Positions 60,586 through 64,000 of a DNA stretch of 64,000 nt are shown here, piece after piece (position 1 is the stretch's first letter; every line of letters begins with the position of its first letter). The stretch lies in the NCBI RefSeq assembly GCF_008638345.1, contig NZ_VTVA01000010.1:80957-144956 (forward strand), in the 5' to 3' direction. Position numbers and translations under genes: made by a program. Below the pieces are notes generated by a model. It saw only the letters and a program-made list of their open reading frames with translations, did not search any database and was not told where the DNA came from. This DNA comes from Pseudomonas saliphila (GTDB lineage: Bacteria; Pseudomonadota; Gammaproteobacteria; Pseudomonadales; Pseudomonadaceae).

Positions 60586-62253
60586 TTATTGCCCCCAGGA
60601 ATCACGCAGCGTAACGGTACGGTTGAATACTGGCCGGTCTGCAGTCGAATCCACGCTGTCGAGGCAGAAATAGCCCTCGCGCTCGAACTGGAAACGATCC
60701 TCCGGAGTCGCGTCTACCAGCGACGGCTCGGCGCGGCAGCCCTGCAAGGTGATCAGCGAATCGGGGTTGATGTTCTCCAGGAAGCCGACGCCCTCCTCGC
60801 CCTTGTCCGGGTTCGAGGTTTTGAACAAGCGGTCATACAGCCGCACTTCGCATTCAATGCTTTCTGCAGCCGGTACCCAGTGGATCACGCCCTTGACCTT
60901 GCGGCCCTCGGGATTCTTGCCCAGCGTCTCCGGATCGTAGGAGCACAGCAGCTCGACGATATTGCCGTCGGCATCGGTAACCGCCTCGTCAGCGCGGATC
61001 ACGTAGCTGCCACGCAGGCGCACTTCCCCACCCGGCACCAGACGCTTGTAGCCCTTTGGCGGATCAACCATGTAGTCGTCCTGGTCGATATAGATCTCGC
61101 GGCTGAACGGCAAGGTGCGCGTGCCGATATCCTGCTTGGGATGGCGCGGCAGCGACAGCTGCTGGACCTCGCCTTCGGGATAGTTGGTGATGGTCACTTT
61201 CAGCGGACGCAACACGCACATCGCACGCGGCGCATGGGCATCCAGGTCGTCGCGGATACAGAATTCCAGCACGCCCATATCCACTACACCGTCGGAACGG
61301 GTCACGCCGATACGTTCGCAGAATTCCCGAATCGACGCCGGCGTGTAGCCACGGCGGCGAAAGGCGCTGAGGGTCGACATGCGTGGATCGTCCCAACCCT
61401 GTACATGGCCTTCATCAACCAACTGCTTGAGCTTGCGCTTGCTGGTGACCGTGTAATTCAGGTTAAGCCGCGCAAACTCGTACTGACGCGGTATGGCCGG
61501 TACCGGCAGGTTATCCAGGCACCACTCATACAGCGGACGGTGGTCTTCAAATTCCAGCGTACAAATCGAATGGGTAACGCCCTCAAGCGCATCCGACTGA
61601 CCGTGGGTGAAGTCATAGCTCGGATACACGCACCATTTGTCACCGGTCTGATGGTGATGCGCATGGCGGATGCGATACAGGATAGGATCGCGCATATTCA
61701 TGTTGGGTGATGCCATATCAATCTTCGCGCGCAGTGCCTTGCTGCCATCGGGGAACTCGCCGGCAGTCATGCGCGCAAACAGATCGAGATTTTCATCGAC
61801 GCTGCGATCGCGGAACGGGCTGTTCCTGCCCGGCTCGGTCAGGTTGCCGCGGTATTCACGGGCCTGCTCGGGGGACAGGTCGCAGACATAGGAGTTGCCC
61901 GTTTTGATCAGCTCGATGGCCCAGGCGTGCAACTGGTCGAAATAGTCGGAAGCGTAATGAATATCGCCGGCCCACTTGAATCCTAGCCACTCGACATCAC
62001 GCTTGATGGCGTCAATGTATTCCTGCTCTTCCTTCGCCGGATTGGTGTCGTCGAAGCGCAGATTGCACTCACCACCAAACTCCTGGGCCAAGCCGAAGTT
62101 AAGGCAGATCGACTTGGCATGGCCAATATGCAGATATCCATTGGGCTCGGGTGGAAAACGGGTCACGATTTTCTGGTGCTTGCCGCTTTCCAGGTCAGCT
62201 TTGACGATCTGCCGCAGGAAATGTGCTGGCGTGGTGGATTCCGGTTTGTTCAT
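60586..62253 (-). CDS. glnS: Glutamine-tRNA ligase
   Basis: This 555-residue class I synthetase charges tRNA-Gln. It has [17 protein letters not shown] with HIGH near residue 44, the KMSKS-like SKRKLKQLV, and the C-terminal anticodon-binding beta-barrels (residues about 340-550). Its length is that of E. coli GlnS. It leads the glnS-cysS unit and is divergent from ppiB. Confidence 0.98.
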   Translation of the reverse strand: MNKPESTTPAHFLRQIVKADLESGKHQKIVTRFPPEPNGYLHIGHAKSICLNFGLAQEFGGECNLRFDDTNPAKEEQEYIDAIKRDVEWLGFKWAGDIHYASDYFDQLHAWAIELIKTGNSYVCDLSPEQAREYRGNLTEPGRNSPFRDRSVDENLDLFARMTAGEFPDGSKALRAKIDMASPNMNMRDPILYRIRHAHHHQTGDKWCVYPSYDFTHGQSDALEGVTHSICTLEFEDHRPLYEWCLDNLPVPAIPRQYEFARLNLNYTVTSKRKLKQLVDEGHVQGWDDPRMSTLSAFRRRGYTPASIREFCERIGVTRSDGVVDMGVLEFCIRDDLDAHAPRAMCVLRPLKVTITNYPEGEVQQLSLPRHPKQDIGTRTLPFSREIYIDQDDYMVDPPKGYKRLVPGGEVRLRGSYVIRADEAVTDADGNIVELLCSYDPETLGKNPEGRKVKGVIHWVPAAESIECEVRLYDRLFKTSNPDKGEEGVGFLENINPDSLITLQGCRAEPSLVDATPEDRFQFEREGYFCLDSVDSTADRPVFNRTVTLRDSWGQ

Positions 62254-62428
62254 AGGGATTCGCAGGACTCGTTACAGGCAACGCCCGGGGGCATCGCGGA
62301 TTTTGGCTAGGCCGTATTGGCCAAAACGCTTATCATACCGGAAAGTGACAGGCGCCTGAATCAGGGAACTCCCAAGCACGTCTGTCTCACCGGATTATTA
62401 GTCTCAACTCGCTCCGAGGATTGTCTTG

Positions 62429-62923
62429 ATGGTCAAATTGCATACGAATTTTGGTGTTATCACCCTGGAACTCTTCGCCGATAAGGCGCCGGAAACTGTT
62501 GAAAATTTCAAGCAATACGTTCGCGACGGCCACTACGACAACACCATTTTCCACCGCGTCATTCCTAATTTCATGATTCAGGGCGGCGGTTTCGAACCCG
62601 GCATGAAGCAGAAGGACACCCGCGATCCGATCAAGAACGAAGCCGATAATGGCGTCAGCAACAAGGCAGGCACCGTCGCCATGGCCCGCACCATGGAGCC
62701 GCATTCCGCCAGCGCCCAGTTCTTTATCAACGTTAACGACAACGATTTCCTGAACCACAGCGCCCCGACAGTACAGGGCTGGGGTTACACCGTGTTCGGT
62801 CAGGTTACCGAAGGCATGGATGTCGTCGAGAAAATCAAAGCGGTGTCCACTACCATGCGTGCGGGTCACCAGGATGTGCCCGCTGATGATGTGATCATCG
62901 AGCGCGCCGAGCTGGTCGAGTAA
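62429..62923 (+). CDS. ppiB: Peptidyl-prolyl cis-trans isomerase B (cyclophilin)
   Basis: This 164-residue cytoplasmic cyclophilin speeds proline isomerisation during folding. The active-site segments [15 protein letters not shown] and [16 protein letters not shown] are intact. No signal peptide is present, so it is the PpiB rather than the periplasmic PpiA type. The ATG at 62429 has GAGGA upstream; a TTG lies one codon before it. lpxH follows after 9 bases. Confidence 0.95.
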   Translation: MVKLHTNFGVITLELFADKAPETVENFKQYVRDGHYDNTIFHRVIPNFMIQGGGFEPGMKQKDTRDPIKNEADNGVSNKAGTVAMARTMEPHSASAQFFINVNDNDFLNHSAPTVQGWGYTVFGQVTEGMDVVEKIKAVSTTMRAGHQDVPADDVIIERAELVE

Positions 62924-62932
62924 CGCGCCCGG

Positions 62933-63655
62933 ATGCGCCATCTGTTCATATCAGATCTGCATCTGCAAGTGGAACGCCCGGATATCACCCGGGCGTTTTT
63001 GCATTGTCTTCAACAACGAGCCAGCCAGGTCGATGCGCTCTATATTCTTGGCGACTTCTTCGAAGTATGGCTCGGCGACGACGATCCAAACCCCCTCGCC
63101 CGTGAGGTTGCGTCGGCCCTGGCCGCCGTTGCAGCCAAAGGCGTGAAGATTTATCTCATGCATGGCAATCGGGACTTTCTGCTCGGCAAGCGGTTCTGCC
63201 AGGAAGCGCGCTGCGCCTTGCTGACAGATCCCACCGTGATCACGCTGAACGGAGAGCCTGTCCTGTTGATGCACGGCGACAGCCTGTGTATCGATGATCT
63301 GGGCTACATGCGTCTACGCCGCCTGCTGCGCAACCCACTGAGCTTGTTCATCCTGCGTAATCTCTCGCTGAACACCCGACACAAGATCGGCAGGAAATTG
63401 CGCTCGGAAAGCAGCGAACAGACCCGCTACAAGGCCTCTGATATAACTGACGTCAATCCAGACAAGGTTGTTGAGGTCATGCGCGAACACAAAGTCCGCA
63501 CGCTGATCCACGGCCACACCCACCGCCCTGCGGTGCACGATATGGAAATCGACGGCCAGGCCGCCAAGCGCATAGTGCTGGGGGATTGGGACAAGAACGG
63601 CTGGGCATTGGAAGTGGATGAGGATGGTTATCGGTTGGAGAGGTTTGCGCTGTGA
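62933..63655 (+). CDS. lpxH: UDP-2,3-diacylglucosamine diphosphatase
   Basis: This 240-residue metallophosphoesterase makes lipid X in lipid A synthesis at the inner-membrane face. All metal-binding motifs are present: [39 protein letters not shown] and [12 protein letters not shown]. It follows ppiB by 9 bases and has no strong ribosome site of its own, so it may depend on ppiB translation. A terminator-like hairpin lies inside its codons 14-23. Confidence 0.97.
   Translation: MRHLFISDLHLQVERPDITRAFLHCLQQRASQVDALYILGDFFEVWLGDDDPNPLAREVASALAAVAAKGVKIYLMHGNRDFLLGKRFCQEARCALLTDPTVITLNGEPVLLMHGDSLCIDDLGYMRLRRLLRNPLSLFILRNLSLNTRHKIGRKLRSESSEQTRYKASDITDVNPDKVVEVMREHKVRTLIHGHTHRPAVHDMEIDGQAAKRIVLGDWDKNGWALEVDEDGYRLERFAL
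62973..63000 (+). terminator. Terminator-like hairpin inside the lpxH coding region
   Basis: AACGCCCGG (62973-62981) pairs perfectly with CCGGGCGTT (62989-62997), followed by TTT to 63000. The whole element lies within codons 14-23 of lpxH, 50 bases past the ppiB stop. Confidence 0.55.
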
Positions 63656-64000
63656 TTGCTGGCCCGCCCTGGGAACCGTCGAGCAGCACCGACCGCGACC
63701 GGGGATCGATGGGCTTTTGAGTGAGCCTGAGAGCGAGCTGGTGTCCCAGGAGCCCCGCCATCTCAGTCCCCAGATATAGATTTCCTGCATTGTCGACCTG
63801 AGATGACTAACCCGAACTAAGACTCGCACTTCCCCGTGGGAGGCGCGATCGGAGCGCCGAACCGCTCGCGGCGATGCTGGCCGCCAGGCCAGCTTGGGGT
63901 GCAGTCCGAACCAAACCCCGGGCGTCCTGCGGACGCGATCGCGGCGGGTCGCCCCTCCCACAGAAAGATTTGCTGCATATCTTATCGGTGACTTTATGGC
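63656..64000. other. Intergenic region at window end
   Basis: No gene is seen downstream of lpxH. The right part is occupied by the structured repeat at 63836-63961; the left part (63656-63830) has no feature I can name. Confidence 0.5.
63836..63961. repeat. REP-like structured repeat
   Basis: Outer ends GTGGGAGG (63836-63843) and CCTCCCAC (63954-63961) are exact reverse complements, as are CGCGATC (63844-63850) and GATCGCG (63937-63943). Inside lie perfect hairpins GCTGGCC/GGCCAGC (63876-63893) and GCGTCC/GGACGC (63922-63936). This pattern, with GTGGGAG ends, is common for dispersed extragenic repeats in Pseudomonas. Confidence 0.7.

Overview
The window looks like chromosomal DNA of a gammaproteobacterium of the Pseudomonadales, probably a Pseudomonas or Halopseudomonas-type organism. 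This rests on gene order I recognise from Pseudomonas: clpA-clpS/cspD, then icd, nudix-mnmA-hflD, purB and a Pseudomonas-length aceA; crfX-cmpX-sigX-oprF; ppsA-rraA divergent from ppsR; and cysS-glnS next to ppiB-lpxH. The assignment is inference from synteny and protein likeness; no database search was run.

Layout. 1-3.5 kb: a CBS-domain protein, a hexose-6-phosphate mutarotase, a frame-broken exoD remnant, csbD and about 1.2 kb of structured, gene-poor DNA. 3.5-7.6 kb: a tyrosine recombinase preceded by a perfect 15-bp inverted repeat, converging on a light-sensing pair, bphO and a bacteriophytochrome-diguanylate cyclase. 7.9-19.1 kb: an SDR enzyme, tpx, tamAB, xthA, clpSA and cspD. 19.2-30.5 kb: the isocitrate branch point, with icd at one end and aceA at the other, and between them nudJ-mnmA-hflD-eamA, purB, the ribosomal oxygenase roxA, a GNAT fusion protein and a secretin-like periplasmic protein. 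30.7-38 kb: a thioesterase, oprF-sigX-cmpX-crfX, rraA-ppsA and ppsR. 38-44 kb: a LysR regulator, a Fur-type TonB receptor, small membrane and metal-binding proteins and a second diguanylate cyclase. 44.2-51.1 kb: a full iscR-sufBCDSA-sufT-sufE operon. 51.2-63.7 kb: an aldehyde dehydrogenase, the pntAA-AB-B transhydrogenase, an AEC permease, a PF10118-type protein, an alanine/sodium symporter, cysS-glnS and ppiB-lpxH.

How it works together. Central carbon flow is prominent: Icd and AceA compete for isocitrate, PpsA (controlled by PpsR) starts gluconeogenesis, and PntAB exchanges NADH and NADPH. The two branch-point genes have the same motif, TGTAGT-N14-ACTACA, in their upstream regions; at aceA it sits directly against a good -35/-10 promoter. 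Envelope functions (TamAB, OprF with its SigX/CmpX/CrfX module, LpxH) and iron handling (Fur-like boxes at the TonB receptor, IscR box at the suf operon) are also well represented.

Less ordinary signals are the shared isocitrate-node operator, the recombinase with its inverted repeat, a hairpin that presents an RsmA-type GGA motif, an intrinsic-terminator-like hairpin inside the lpxH coding region, and the red-light c-di-GMP module. I found no CRISPR array, rRNA, tRNA, insertion sequence or clear prophage. No wholly new multi-gene system is proven by the sequence alone.
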